The notes under the pieces were generated by a model. The model was not told the origin of the DNA. It made no database searches and was given only the letters and a program-made list of their open reading frames with translations. 64,000 nt of DNA from Mesorhizobium sp. B2-3-12. Lineage in GTDB: Bacteria; Pseudomonadota; Alphaproteobacteria; Rhizobiales; Rhizobiaceae. Each line of letters starts with the position of its first letter. Position 1 is the first letter of the stretch. Shown here one piece after another: positions 54,229 to 61,869 of this stretch. The translations under genes were made by a program, and so were the position numbers. The stretch lies in the NCBI RefSeq assembly GCF_006442205.1, contig NZ_VFVR01000001.1:372001-436000 (forward strand), in the 5' to 3' direction.

Positions 54229-56205
54229 TCAGGCCGCGCGCTTGCGCCGACGATCCGGCGTGACCGCTTCCTCGGTCAGCCGTTCGATCGCCTCGGCAAG
54301 GCCGAGCGACTCCTGGTCCCGCGAGCCGAGCCGGCGCATATTGACGGTCTGCTCCTCCGCCTCGCGCTTGCCGCAGACGAGGATGACCGGAACCTTGGCC
54401 AGCGAGTGTTCGCGGACCTTGTAGTTGATCTTCTCGTTGCGCAGGTCGGCTTCTGCCAGCAGGCCGGCGGCTTTCAGCTTCGCCACGACCTCGTTCGCAT
54501 AGTCGTCGGCGTCGGACGTGATCGTCGCCACCACCACCTGCAGCGGCGCGAACCACAGTGGGAAATGACCGGAATAGTTCTCGATCAGGATGCCGAGAAA
54601 ACGCTCCATCGACCCGCAGATGGCGCGGTGCACCATGACCGGCTGCTTCTTCTCCGAATCCGAGCCGATGTAGAAGGCGCCAAAGCGTTCCGGCAGGTTG
54701 AAATCGACCTGCGTCGTGCCGCACTGCCATTCGCGGCCGATGGCATCCTTCAGCACATATTCGAACTTTGGCCCATAGAAGGCACCCTCGCCCGGATTGA
54801 TCGAGGTTTTGATGCGGTTGCCGGAGCGCGTCCTGATCGTCTCCAGCACGCTGCCCATGATCGCCTCGGCATGGTCCCATGCCTCGTCCGTGCCGACGCG
54901 TTTTTCCGGCCGCGTCGACAGCTTGACGCTGATTTCGTCGAAACCGAAATCGGCATAGGTCGACAGAATCAGGTCGTTGATGCGCAGGCATTCCGACGCC
55001 AGTTGCTCCTCGGTGCAAAAAATATGCGCATCGTCCTGCGTGAAGCCGCGCACGCGCATCAGCCCATGCAGCGCGCCCGATGGCTCGTAGCGATGCACAT
55101 TGCCGAATTCCGCAAGCTTTACGGGTAGATCTCGGTATGACTTCAGCCCGTGCTTGAAAATCTGCACGTGACCGGGGCAGTTCATCGGCTTCAGCGCGAA
55201 GATACGGTCGTCGTCGGTTTCATCGCCGGCGACCGTCACCTTGAACATGGCGTCGCGGTACCAGCCCCAGTGGCCCGACGTCTCCCACAGGCTCTTGTCG
55301 AGCACCTGCGGGGCGTTGACCTCCTGATAGCCCTGCTCATCGAGGCGGCGGCGCATGTAATTGACCAGGTTCTGGAACATCTTCCAGCCCTTGGCGTGCC
55401 AGAAAACCACGCCAGGCCCCTCTTCCTGGAAATGGAAAAGGTCCATCTCGCGGCCAAGCTTGCGGTGGTCGCGCTTCTCGGCCTCCTCCAGCATCGTCTG
55501 GTAGGCTTCGAGCTGCGCCTGATCGGCCCAGGCGGTGCCATAGATGCGTGTCAGCATCGGATTGTTCGAATCGCCGCGCCAATAGGCGCCGGCCACCTTC
55601 ATCAGCTTGAAGGCGTTGCCGATCTGGCCGGTCGAGGCCATGTGCGGACCACGGCAGAGATCGAACCAGTCGCCCTGCGCGTAGATCTTGAGATCCTGAT
55701 CCTCGGGAATGGCATCGATCAGTTCGAGCTTGTAGCGCTCGCCCTTGTCGGCGAAGACTTTTTTCGCCTTGTCACGCGACCAGACCTCCTTGGTGAACGG
55801 CTTGTTGCGCGCGATGATCTCGCGCATCTTCTTCTCGATCGCCGGGAAATCATCCGGCGTGAATGGTTCGTTGCGGGCAAAGTCGTAATAGAATCCGTTC
55901 TCGATCACCGGCCCGATGGTGACCTGCGTTCCCGGCCACAGCTCCTGCACGGCTTCCGCTAGCACATGCGCGGTGTCGTGGCGGATGAGTTCCAGCGCGC
56001 GCGGGTCTTCACGGGTGATGATCTCGACCTTGCCGGATTTGCCCAGGGGATCGCTGAGGTCGCGCACGGTGCCGTCTATGGCATAGGCCACGGCCTTCTT
56101 GGCCAGCGACTTCGAGATCGATTCGGCCAGGCCCGCACCGGTCATTGCAGCGTCATAGTCGCGCACGGAGCCATCGGGAAATGTCAGGGAAACGGAATTC
56201 AGCAT
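54229..56205 (-). CDS. thrS: Threonyl-tRNA synthetase
   Basis: A 658-aa class II synthetase. Order: TGS domain ([18 protein letters not shown]), editing domain with [18 protein letters not shown], catalytic core with motif 2 [30 protein letters not shown] and zinc-site cysteine in [10 protein letters not shown], and anticodon domain from about 560. AGGAG lies six bases ahead of the ATG. It ends in a strong terminator and is preceded by a 143-base gap behind the beta-lactamase gene. Confidence 0.97.
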   Translation of the reverse strand: MLNSVSLTFPDGSVRDYDAAMTGAGLAESISKSLAKKAVAYAIDGTVRDLSDPLGKSGKVEIITREDPRALELIRHDTAHVLAEAVQELWPGTQVTIGPVIENGFYYDFARNEPFTPDDFPAIEKKMREIIARNKPFTKEVWSRDKAKKVFADKGERYKLELIDAIPEDQDLKIYAQGDWFDLCRGPHMASTGQIGNAFKLMKVAGAYWRGDSNNPMLTRIYGTAWADQAQLEAYQTMLEEAEKRDHRKLGREMDLFHFQEEGPGVVFWHAKGWKMFQNLVNYMRRRLDEQGYQEVNAPQVLDKSLWETSGHWGWYRDAMFKVTVAGDETDDDRIFALKPMNCPGHVQIFKHGLKSYRDLPVKLAEFGNVHRYEPSGALHGLMRVRGFTQDDAHIFCTEEQLASECLRINDLILSTYADFGFDEISVKLSTRPEKRVGTDEAWDHAEAIMGSVLETIRTRSGNRIKTSINPGEGAFYGPKFEYVLKDAIGREWQCGTTQVDFNLPERFGAFYIGSDSEKKQPVMVHRAICGSMERFLGILIENYSGHFPLWFAPLQVVVATITSDADDYANEVVAKLKAAGLLAEADLRNEKINYKVREHSLAKVPVILVCGKREAEEQTVNMRRLGSRDQESLGLAEAIERLTEEAVTPDRRRKRAA

Positions 56206-56299
56206 GGTTATCTCCTATCCAGTCCCGCAAACGAGCGCGGGTGGTAAATGCAGATATCAGCGGTTCGGGGCTGCGACCTGCCAGGGTGCCGGATGCGTC

Positions 56300-56337
56300 C
56301 GGCGGCGGCAGTCTTTTATGGGCAGATGCCGCCGCCG
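56300..56337 (-). terminator. Possible terminator of the beta-lactamase gene
   Basis: CGGCGGCGGCA (56300-56310) and TGCCGCCGCCG (56327-56337) form an 11-bp perfect stem with a 16-base loop. It lies 11 bases downstream of the beta-lactamase stop on the minus strand. No T-run is seen, so assignment is tentative. Confidence 0.45.
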
Positions 56338-56348
56338 TAAAGCCCGGT

Positions 56349-57167
56349 TCACTTGATCAGCCGCGGCAGGTCCTTCAGAAACGTGGCGCGCGTCGCCAAA
56401 CCCTTCGGCAGATCGCTCCGCTTCGTATCGACAACCAGCCGGGCGAACACGATCTGGCGGCTGTCCGTGCGCGCCCAGCCGACGAACCAGCCGAGCGAAC
56501 GCTTGTCCTTGCCGGCCTCGCCGAGCCTGGTGCTGCCGGTCTTGCCCTGAACCGCCCAATCGCCGGCCTTGAAGCTCGGCAGGATGGCGCGCGTCATTTC
56601 ATGCGCCTTGGCCGACACCGGCATCGTGCCGGCGAGAAGTCGCCGCAGGAAGGCAACCTGTTCGATCGGCGTGATCTCGAGCGAGGAGTTGACCCAGGAA
56701 TGCGTCAGCCCATCGTCCTTGCCCGCATTGCCTGATACGTCCGAATTGCCATAGTTGAACTTCGATACGTAGCCGGCAAATTTCTCGGCTCCGAGCCTGC
56801 GGGTGATTTCGCGCGAGTACCAGATGATCGAATCACGCTCCCAGATCGTCGGGTCGACGGTCTTCTGGTCGCGCTTCACCGCCTTGAATTCGGGTTTGTA
56901 GTCCCATGCAGGGGTGTGTTCATCGGTGAGGATGCCGGTGTCGTAGCCGATCAGCGCGAGTGGCACCTTGAACGTCGAGGCTGGGGTGAAGCGCTGGTCG
57001 CAGGTGCCGTCCTGGTAAAGCGTCTTGCCGCTCAGGGCGTCGACGATGAGCGTGCAGTGCACATCGGCGAGCGGCGCCGATTGAGCGCGCATCGGAAATC
57101 CCAACAGCCACGCAAGCAGGAACAGGATTCCGGCAAAGATGAAGGGAAGACGGTCGATGTTGCGCAT
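56349..57167 (-). CDS. Class D (OXA-type) beta-lactamase
   Basis: A 272-aa periplasmic serine beta-lactamase-like protein. The N-terminal MRNIDRLPFIFAGILFLLAW is a signal anchor. Motifs are in order: S64-TFK (nucleophile), DSIIWYS with S113-x-I in the SxV position, YGN at 139-141, W158 in HSWVNSSLEITPIEQV, and KTGS at 209-212. All class D catalytic features are present, with the SxI variation. It is probably a chromosomal OXA-like enzyme. It stands alone between thrS and yidD. Resistance spectrum cannot be read from sequence. Confidence 0.88.
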   Translation of the reverse strand: MRNIDRLPFIFAGILFLLAWLLGFPMRAQSAPLADVHCTLIVDALSGKTLYQDGTCDQRFTPASTFKVPLALIGYDTGILTDEHTPAWDYKPEFKAVKRDQKTVDPTIWERDSIIWYSREITRRLGAEKFAGYVSKFNYGNSDVSGNAGKDDGLTHSWVNSSLEITPIEQVAFLRRLLAGTMPVSAKAHEMTRAILPSFKAGDWAVQGKTGSTRLGEAGKDKRSLGWFVGWARTDSRQIVFARLVVDTKRSDLPKGLATRATFLKDLPRLIK

Positions 57168-57314
57168 GGGATGCTCGCTCCAGGAGGGGTTCGCGAGCGG
57201 GCTTAGCGAGGTCTCTTGTCTCGATTTTGTCTCAAATGCGCAGTTGTTGTGCAGGCTTGCGTTAACCCTACCGGATCGTAAACCGGCGCGGCTGGCGCCG
57301 CATGACCAGCGTCC

Positions 57315-57683
57315 TCATCCCTGCGCGTCGCCGCGCTTACGGCCGATCCGCCAGTACCGCCATGGCATGAACCAGGCGTAACGGGGCGCCAGAGCCTCCG
57401 GCACGAGATCGATGCCGTGCGTGCCGAATGGACCGCAGCGCAGCACGCGGAACAACCCCATCCAGCCACCGGCCCAAAGACCATGGCGGGCAATCGCCTC
57501 ATGCGCGTATTCCGAACAGGTCGGCAAATGCCGGCAGGAATTGCCGACAAAGCCGGACAGCGTCAGTTGGTAAAGCCGCACGAAAGAGGTGCCGAGCACG
57601 CGTCCGGGCGTCTTGCGCCAACGGCCCGGCCAGTTGCGGCCGCGCCTCGACGCCGTATGCGCATGCCCATGCTGGTCGCCCAC
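57315..57683 (-). CDS. yidD: Membrane protein insertion efficiency factor YidD
   Basis: A 122-aa YidD. The family core YQLTLSGFVGNSCRHLPTCSEYAHEAIARHGLWAGGWMG and LRCGPFGTHGIDLVPE is complete. I start at GTG 57683 because GGAG lies six bases ahead and the length matches. The frame is open 67 codons further and has coding-like character there, so the upstream stretch may be part of a second, frameshifted gene (see finding). In many bacteria yidD is near yidC/rpmH; in this group it is near thrS. Confidence 0.9.
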   Translation of the reverse strand: MGDQHGHAHTASRRGRNWPGRWRKTPGRVLGTSFVRLYQLTLSGFVGNSCRHLPTCSEYAHEAIARHGLWAGGWMGLFRVLRCGPFGTHGIDLVPEALAPRYAWFMPWRYWRIGRKRGDAQG

Positions 57684-57753
57684 TGCGATCTCCGCGTTTC
57701 CAGCTGATAGATGTGCGCTTGCGCCGGAGAACGCAATCCCGCCCGTCCCGCCG

Positions 57754-57912
57754 TCATGGACGGAAACGGCGAAATGGTTGCCGGTCGGTTGGAGGCGCCC
57801 ACCGGCCAGGGTGGGGCCGTTCTTCGTGATGCGCTCCACCGCGTCTTTCGTCACGCCATTGAAACGTCGCGATCCGCAGGACATCGCCGAGAATGTCCAG
57901 GAACTGGATCAT
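57754..57912 (-). CDS. Small protein with strong RBS, possibly frameshifted
   Basis: A 52-codon frame starting MIQFLDILGDVLRIATFQWR. AGGAG lies eight bases before the ATG, a near-ideal site. The first half has high third-position GC, the second half does not; from about 57855 the coding signal moves to the +1 frame (VTKDAVERITKNGPTLAGGR), which then stays open into yidD. Either the gene is broken by a frameshift or a programmed shift joins the frames. No family recognised. It is divergent from the LysR gene, whose T-N11-A box lies in the 93-base gap. Confidence 0.5.
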   Translation of the reverse strand: MIQFLDILGDVLRIATFQWRDERRGGAHHEERPHPGRWAPPTDRQPFRRFRP

Positions 57913-57984
57913 GGTCGTGTCTCCTTTGACCGGATTAGACCGCCGCTGGCCTTCGCCTTCAAACGAGTATAATTTCCGCTTCGG

Positions 57985-57999
57985 ATAATCCTGGGTTAT
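57985..57999 (+). promoter_or_regulatory. LysR-type operator
   Basis: ATAA (57985-57988), seven bases, TTAT (57996-57999): a perfect T-N11-A palindrome six bases ahead of the LysR ATG. A TATAAT lies at 57968-57973 in the plus direction. The position fits autoregulation and control of the divergent small gene. Confidence 0.6.
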
Positions 58000-58005
58000 G
58001 CGAAA

Positions 58006-58908
58006 ATGAAGCGCGGACGCCTGCCCCTGACGGCATTGAGGAGCTTCGAGGCGGCTGGCCGGCATTTGAGCTTCAGCAAGGCCGCCGAGGAGCTGTTCGT
58101 CTCGCAAGCGGCGATCAGCCGGCAGATCCGCGAACTCGAAACCTTCCTGCGCCAGCCGCTTTTCGAACGGCACCATCGCCGCGTCGAACTGACGGATGCC
58201 GGCCGCCGGCTGCTTGCTCAACTGGTCAGGAGCTTCGATGCAATCGACAAACTGCTCGGTGATCTGGTGGCCACGCCGGCACAGTCCGTCGTTCGTGTCA
58301 GCGTCGAACCTTCGCTCGCGGCCGTGTGGCTGGTGCCCAGGCTCAACCGGTTCCGGCAGTTACGACCTGATATCGACGTTTCCCTCGAAGTCGACCCTCG
58401 CCTGATAGAGTTCCGCGGCGACCAGCCCGAGCTGGCCCTGCGCTTCAGCGCACACGCCACCTCATGGCCGCGTGCCGAGGCCGAGCGGCTGGCCCCGACA
58501 GTGGATTCGCCGGTCCTGTCGCCGGCGCTGCTTTCGTCGGGATCGGTCCTCGAGACACCGGCCGATCTTGCCCGCTTCACGCTTTTGCACGAAGAAAACC
58601 GCCAGGGCTGGGCGCGCTGGTTCGAGGCGGCAGGCGTGCCGACCGATGCCGTGCCCGCGCGTGGCTCGATGCTTGCGGACGCCGCGCTCTCCAAGCAAGC
58701 CGCGCTGCTTGGACATGGGGTGGCGCTGGGCGATCTCCTGCAGATCGGCCAGGAACTGGCGACCGGGACGCTGGTCAAGCCGTTCGACATCGACGTCGCG
58801 TCGGGTGCCTATTGGCTGGTGGCCAGGAATTTGCACGATCTCTCCGAGCCAGCCGCGGCCTTCGCTGACTGGATCAGAAGCGAATTCGCCGAAGCAGGAG
58901 CGATTTAG
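58006..58908 (+). CDS. LysR-family transcriptional regulator (GcvA-like)
   Basis: A 300-aa LTTR. The N-terminal winged helix LTALRSFEAAGRHLSFSKAAEELFVSQAAISRQIRELE (about 8-46) is the GcvA/AmpR subgroup, and the effector domain starts VVRVSVEPSLAAVWLVPRLNRF. GcvA-like regulators often sit divergently beside the gene they control and, in some bacteria, govern beta-lactamase expression. Here the divergent gene is a small unknown one, and a class D beta-lactamase lies about 840 bases away. Any link to the lactamase is speculation. Confidence 0.9.
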   Translation: MKRGRLPLTALRSFEAAGRHLSFSKAAEELFVSQAAISRQIRELETFLRQPLFERHHRRVELTDAGRRLLAQLVRSFDAIDKLLGDLVATPAQSVVRVSVEPSLAAVWLVPRLNRFRQLRPDIDVSLEVDPRLIEFRGDQPELALRFSAHATSWPRAEAERLAPTVDSPVLSPALLSSGSVLETPADLARFTLLHEENRQGWARWFEAAGVPTDAVPARGSMLADAALSKQAALLGHGVALGDLLQIGQELATGTLVKPFDIDVASGAYWLVARNLHDLSEPAAAFADWIRSEFAEAGAI

Positions 58909-58915
58909 GCGCGTG

Positions 58916-59362
58916 CTAAGCCGCTTCTTCGGCGCGTTTCTTCTCGATCTGGCCGATGGCGTCGACCACGGCGTCGAAAGTCAGCATGGTCGACGCATGG
59001 CGCGCCTTGTAGTCGCGCACCGGCTCCAGATAGCCAAGGTCGGCGAAGCGGCCTTGCGGCGGCGCGCCGTTCTCCTTCAGCATCTTCAGCATGGTCTCGC
59101 GCACCGCGCGCAATTCCTCGGCGCTGGCGCCGACGACATGCTGCGCCATGATCGAGGACGATGCCTGGCCGAGCGCACAGGCCTTCACGTCATGGGCAAA
59201 GTCCGTGACGACGCCGTCCTCCATCTTGAGGTCGACGGTCACGGTCGAGCCGCACAGTTTGGAATGCGCCTTCGCGGTCGCGTCGGGATGATCGAGCCGG
59301 CCGATGCGGGCGATGTTTCCGGCAAAACCGAGAATTTTCGCGTTGTAGACGTCGTTGATCAT
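58916..59362 (-). CDS. IscU/NifU-N-like iron-sulfur scaffold homologue, degenerate ligands
   Basis: A 148-aa protein of the IscU/NifU-N fold. The first two cluster cysteines are C37 (SKLCGSTVTVDLK) and C62 (VKACALGQASSSIM). At the place of the third cysteine the text is RHASTML, so His122 is kept and Cys is Ala123; the Asp of CGD is Ser39. Two of the normal cluster ligands are therefore lost. The start MINDVYNAKILGFAGN is chosen; the ATG is 23 codons inside a longer frame. It may be a cluster-independent partner or bind metal otherwise. It is divergent from folE across 240 bases. Confidence 0.82.
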   Translation of the reverse strand: MINDVYNAKILGFAGNIARIGRLDHPDATAKAHSKLCGSTVTVDLKMEDGVVTDFAHDVKACALGQASSSIMAQHVVGASAEELRAVRETMLKMLKENGAPPQGRFADLGYLEPVRDYKARHASTMLTFDAVVDAIGQIEKKRAEEAA

Positions 59363-59438
59363 TATTTTCCAATCCGTCGGCGCCAAGCGAACAGCGTTTG
59401 CCGCTGCCGTGTCTTCCTTTCGCTTGGCCACGACCTTA

Positions 59439-59585
59439 TATAATGCTCGCAGTCCGGTATCGACAAGGCGACGAACGCCGCCGTCATTTCCGGGAAGTTC
59501 ACGCCGCTTACGGGGCTGGAGACGGGGCGAGTTTCCGACACCGAAGGTCGTGGTCCGTTCAACTCGTTCCTCCTGAGAGAGGAAC
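59439..59585 (+). promoter_or_regulatory. Possible folE promoter and leader hairpin
   Basis: TATAAT at 59439-59444 is a perfect -10 match, though no good -35 is seen. Nearer the gene, GTTCCTC (59566-59572) and GAGGAAC (59579-59585) form a 7-bp stem with a 6-base loop, 17 bases ahead of the folE ATG. It may regulate translation. I recognise no riboswitch class here. Confidence 0.3.
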
Positions 59586-59602
59586 TACGGGAGACGCCTT
59601 TT

Positions 59603-60235
59603 ATGGATGCCGTCATCAAGAAGCTCATGCCCCAGTCCGCCTATATGGAAAAGCCGGTCACCGACCGCCCGAGCGAAGCCGAAGTCGAGGCCGCCGTGCG
59701 CACCTTGCTGCGCTGGACCGGCGACAATCCGGACCGCGAGGGGCTGATCGACACGCCCAAGCGCGTGGCCAAGGCCTACCGCGAAATGTTCGGCGGCTAC
59801 GACATGTGCCCGGCGGAAGAGCTCGGCCGTACCTTCGAGGAGGTCGCCGGCTACGATGATCTCGTCATCGTCAAGGACATCCAGTTCCATTCCCATTGCG
59901 AGCATCACATGGTGCCGATCATCGGCAAGGCCCATGTCGGCTATCTGCCCGACGGCAAGGTCGTCGGCCTGTCCAAGATCGCGCGCGTCGTCGACATCTT
60001 TGCCCATCGCCTGCAGACGCAGGAGGCGCTGACCGCGCAGATCGCCGGCGTCATCCAGGACGTGCTCAACCCTCGCGGCGTCGCCGTCATGATCGAGGCC
60101 GAGCACATGTGCATGGCCATGCGCGGCATCCGCAAGCAGGGTTCAACCACGCTGACCTCGACCTTCACCGGCGTCTTCAAGGACACGCCGGAGGAACAGG
60201 TTCGTTTCGTCACCATGGTGCGCGGCGGGGCGTAA
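59603..60235 (+). CDS. folE: GTP cyclohydrolase I
   Basis: A 210-aa homodecameric zinc enzyme opening the folate/pterin pathway: GTP to dihydroneopterin triphosphate. Zinc and catalytic residues are in [21 protein letters not shown] and [24 protein letters not shown] closes the core. A GGGAG lies ahead of the ATG. hisI follows 42 bases later on the same strand. Confidence 0.96.
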   Translation: MDAVIKKLMPQSAYMEKPVTDRPSEAEVEAAVRTLLRWTGDNPDREGLIDTPKRVAKAYREMFGGYDMCPAEELGRTFEEVAGYDDLVIVKDIQFHSHCEHHMVPIIGKAHVGYLPDGKVVGLSKIARVVDIFAHRLQTQEALTAQIAGVIQDVLNPRGVAVMIEAEHMCMAMRGIRKQGSTTLTSTFTGVFKDTPEEQVRFVTMVRGGA

Positions 60236-60277
60236 GCCCCTCGCCGGCACCACGGTCAAAAGGAAAATAGACCTGAT

Positions 60278-60739
60278 ATGTCGGCACTGGAATTCCCAAA
60301 AGCTCCCCCGGACAAGAAGACCCTGGAAGAAGGCGCGGTGTTCTCGCCGCGCTTCGATGCCGCCGGTCTGGTCACCGTGGTCGTCACCGATGCCGTCGAC
60401 GGCATGCTGCTGATGGTCGCGCATATGAATGCCCAGGCGCTGGCGCTGACGTTGAAGACCGGGATCGCCCACTATTGGTCGCGCTCGCGCAACGCTCTTT
60501 GGAAAAAGGGCGAAACCTCGGGCAATTTCCAGCATGTCGTGGCGATGCTCACGGATTGTGACCAGGATGCGGTGTGGCTTCGCGTGAAAGTGTTGGGCCA
60601 CGACGCAACCTGTCACACCGGCCGACGTTCCTGCTTTTATCGGACGGTGGGGCTGGTCGATGGCAAGGGGACGCTTGCCGACGACGGCAGCAAGCCGCTG
60701 TTCGATGCGGAAAACACGTATCGGAAGCCACCAGCTTGA
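60278..60739 (+). CDS. hisI: Phosphoribosyl-AMP cyclohydrolase
   Basis: A 153-aa zinc/Mg2+ enzyme catalysing the third step of histidine synthesis. [36 protein letters not shown] is the core signature; metal ligands lie in [12 protein letters not shown] and [11 protein letters not shown]. It is the monofunctional form, without HisE. It follows folE by 42 bases and may be co-transcribed. Confidence 0.95.
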   Translation: MSALEFPKAPPDKKTLEEGAVFSPRFDAAGLVTVVVTDAVDGMLLMVAHMNAQALALTLKTGIAHYWSRSRNALWKKGETSGNFQHVVAMLTDCDQDAVWLRVKVLGHDATCHTGRRSCFYRTVGLVDGKGTLADDGSKPLFDAENTYRKPPA

Positions 60740-60779
60740 ACCTTCTGCCTCACATCAACCACACAGATTCACCATTTCG

Positions 60780-60796
60780 ATACGGCCCTTCCGTAT
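60780..60796. promoter_or_regulatory. Inverted repeat upstream of the patatin-like gene
   Basis: ATACGG (60780-60785) and CCGTAT (60791-60796) flank a 5-base spacer, 27 bases ahead of the patatin-like ATG. The size and symmetry suit a dimeric repressor. The binding protein is unknown. Confidence 0.4.
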
Positions 60797-60823
60797 ACTA
60801 GTCTTGGGACAAGGGAGATCGTG

Positions 60824-61795
60824 ATGCTCGAATGGGCGTCATTGCGTAACAGACCAGATGTCCGGGAGGCCAACGGCCTGTCCTCGGCCGGCGGCGCATC
60901 CGACACAAAATCCCCGAGGAAAACAGGCATTTCGCTGGCGCTCGGCGGCGGTTGCGCCAGAGGCTGGGCTCATATCGGCGTGCTGCGCGCGCTCGATGAA
61001 GCCGGCATCGAAGTGTCCATGATCGCAGGCACGTCGATCGGCGCGCTGGTCGGTGGCTGTTATCTTGCCGGCAAACTGGATGAGCTGGAAGAGTTCGCCC
61101 GCAGCCTCACCAAGCGACGCATCTTCGGCCTGCTCGATCTCAACTTGCGCGGCAGCGGCCTCTTCGGCGGCATGAAACTGGATGCGCGCCTGCGCGAGCA
61201 TGTCGCCGGCGTCCGTTTCGAGGACCTGCCCAAGCCGTTCGTCTGCGTCGCCTCGGAAATCCGTACCGGTCACGAGATCTGGCTGTCGAGCGGCTCGCTG
61301 ATCACGGCCATGCGCGCCTCCTACGCACTGCCTGGCGTGTTCGAGCCCGTCGATTGCAACGGCCGCGTGCTGGTCGATGGCGCGCTGGTCAACCCGGTAC
61401 CCGTCTCGGTCTGCCGCGCCTACGAGCAGCCGCTCGTGGTGGCGGTCAATCTTCACTACGATTTGTTCGGCCGCGCCGCCGTGATCAAGCACAGCGCCGG
61501 CGAGCTGGTTATCGAAAAGGACGCGCCAAGGCCCGGCCAGGTCGGCGGCGAACACCAATCGCACCAGACGCGCCTGGGCATCACCGGCGTCATGGTCGAG
61601 GCCTTCAACATCATCCAGGACCGTATTTCACGGGCGCGACTTGCCGGCGACCCGCCCGACATGTCGCTGCAGCCCAAGCTCAGCCATATCGGCCTGACCG
61701 AATTCCACCGCGCCGACGAGGCGATCCAGCTCGGCTACCAGGCGACGATGGCGCAGATCGGCGAACTGACCCGCCTGCAGAGCGTTCTCGCCTAG
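60824..61795 (+). CDS. Patatin-like phospholipase (RssA type)
   Basis: A 323-aa protein of the patatin/NTE family. The oxyanion hole is GGGCARG at 41-47, the nucleophile is S71 in AGTSIGA, and the catalytic aspartate is in VLVDGALVNPVPV. About 35 N-terminal residues lie before the domain. GGGAG lies six bases ahead of ATG 60824; a GTG directly before it is an alternative start. It should be an esterase or lipase acting on membrane lipids, substrate unknown. An inverted repeat lies upstream. Confidence 0.9.
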   Translation: MLEWASLRNRPDVREANGLSSAGGASDTKSPRKTGISLALGGGCARGWAHIGVLRALDEAGIEVSMIAGTSIGALVGGCYLAGKLDELEEFARSLTKRRIFGLLDLNLRGSGLFGGMKLDARLREHVAGVRFEDLPKPFVCVASEIRTGHEIWLSSGSLITAMRASYALPGVFEPVDCNGRVLVDGALVNPVPVSVCRAYEQPLVVAVNLHYDLFGRAAVIKHSAGELVIEKDAPRPGQVGGEHQSHQTRLGITGVMVEAFNIIQDRISRARLAGDPPDMSLQPKLSHIGLTEFHRADEAIQLGYQATMAQIGELTRLQSVLA

Positions 61796-61869
61796 ATCGT
61801 CTCATCAAGCTGTTCGCTCGTGACGCGGCGTTATGCGCCGGCCGGCTGAATTGCCCGGTTGCGGTGCCG

